The notes below the pieces were generated by a model. The model searched no databases. It was not told the origin of the DNA and was given only the letters and a program-made list of their open reading frames with translations. Positions 6,054 to 6,123 of a stretch of 6,123 nt of DNA are shown in pieces. Source of the stretch: Bacillota bacterium (GTDB lineage Bacteria; Bacillota; Clostridia; Christensenellales; CAG-138); NCBI GenBank assembly GCA_023458615.1, contig JAEWYV010000199.1:1-6123 (forward strand). The letters run 5' to 3'. The position numbers and the translations under genes were made by a program. Position 1 is the stretch's first letter. Each line of letters begins with the position of its first letter.

Positions 6054-6123
6054 ATATTGATCATTTGCTGTATTGCATTTTTGTTTCTTCCGGTTGATAG
6101 GATTGCATATTACAATGGAGCTT
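6054..6123 (-). other. AT-rich upstream region of deoB, cut by the window edge
   Basis: About 70 bp of clearly AT-richer sequence before deoB. Two copies of ATGCAAT (minus strand; 6102-6108 and 6072-6078) lie 30 bp apart. No convincing -10/-35 pair is seen. One frame is open from the edge to a TGA at 6061-6063 (20 codons), so the tail of an upstream gene cannot be excluded, but nothing in it is recognisable. The deoB promoter may lie here or beyond the window. Confidence 0.35.

Noticed and set aside
6058..6123. 20-codon tail of an upstream gene ending at 6061
   Set aside because: Open only because it is short, AT-rich and cut by the edge; no recognisable sequence, so not called as a gene.

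Overview
The window looks like a piece of a low-to-mid GC Gram-positive chromosome, most likely class Clostridia (Bacillota). The evidence is strong AGGAGG-type ribosome binding sites, TTG start codons, a perfect sigma-A promoter, a U-tailed intrinsic terminator, and protein types typical of that group: a ~490-residue threonine synthase, a small GKT P-loop protein, and a trimeric PNP encoded next to phosphopentomutase. Base composition is near half GC in the coding parts and clearly AT-richer in the spacers. The family cannot be named from sequence reading alone. All genes lie on the minus strand, so transcription runs from high to low coordinates.

Reading in the direction of transcription, the first unit is deoB (phosphopentomutase) followed 3 nt later by a trimeric-type purine nucleoside phosphorylase, ended by a clear hairpin terminator at 3983-4015. 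Together they turn purine (deoxy)nucleosides plus phosphate into free base and (deoxy)ribose-1-phosphate, then (deoxy)ribose-5-phosphate. This is classic nucleoside salvage.

Next comes a 180-bp spacer with the terminator, two small operator-like dyads and a candidate promoter. It leads to a 136-residue P-loop NTPase of unknown function that starts at TTG behind a strong Shine-Dalgarno. This is the least understood gene of the window.

A perfect-consensus promoter (TTGACA, 16 bp, TATAAT; 3391-3418) then drives what appears to be one transcript: thrC (threonine synthase), a membrane-anchored S41 C-terminal processing protease (ctpA-like), and the first 180 codons of adenosylhomocysteinase (ahcY), which runs off the left edge. 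No terminator is visible between these three. thrC and ahcY touch neighbouring branches of aspartate-family/methyl-cycle metabolism, and ahcY releases adenosine. The link to the protease and to the upstream purine-salvage pair is positional inference only.

There are no RNA genes, mobile elements, CRISPR arrays or phage features. Most of the region is ordinary housekeeping sequence. The points deserving a second look are the orphan P-loop gene with its dyad-rich upstream region and the unusual thrC/ctpA junction.
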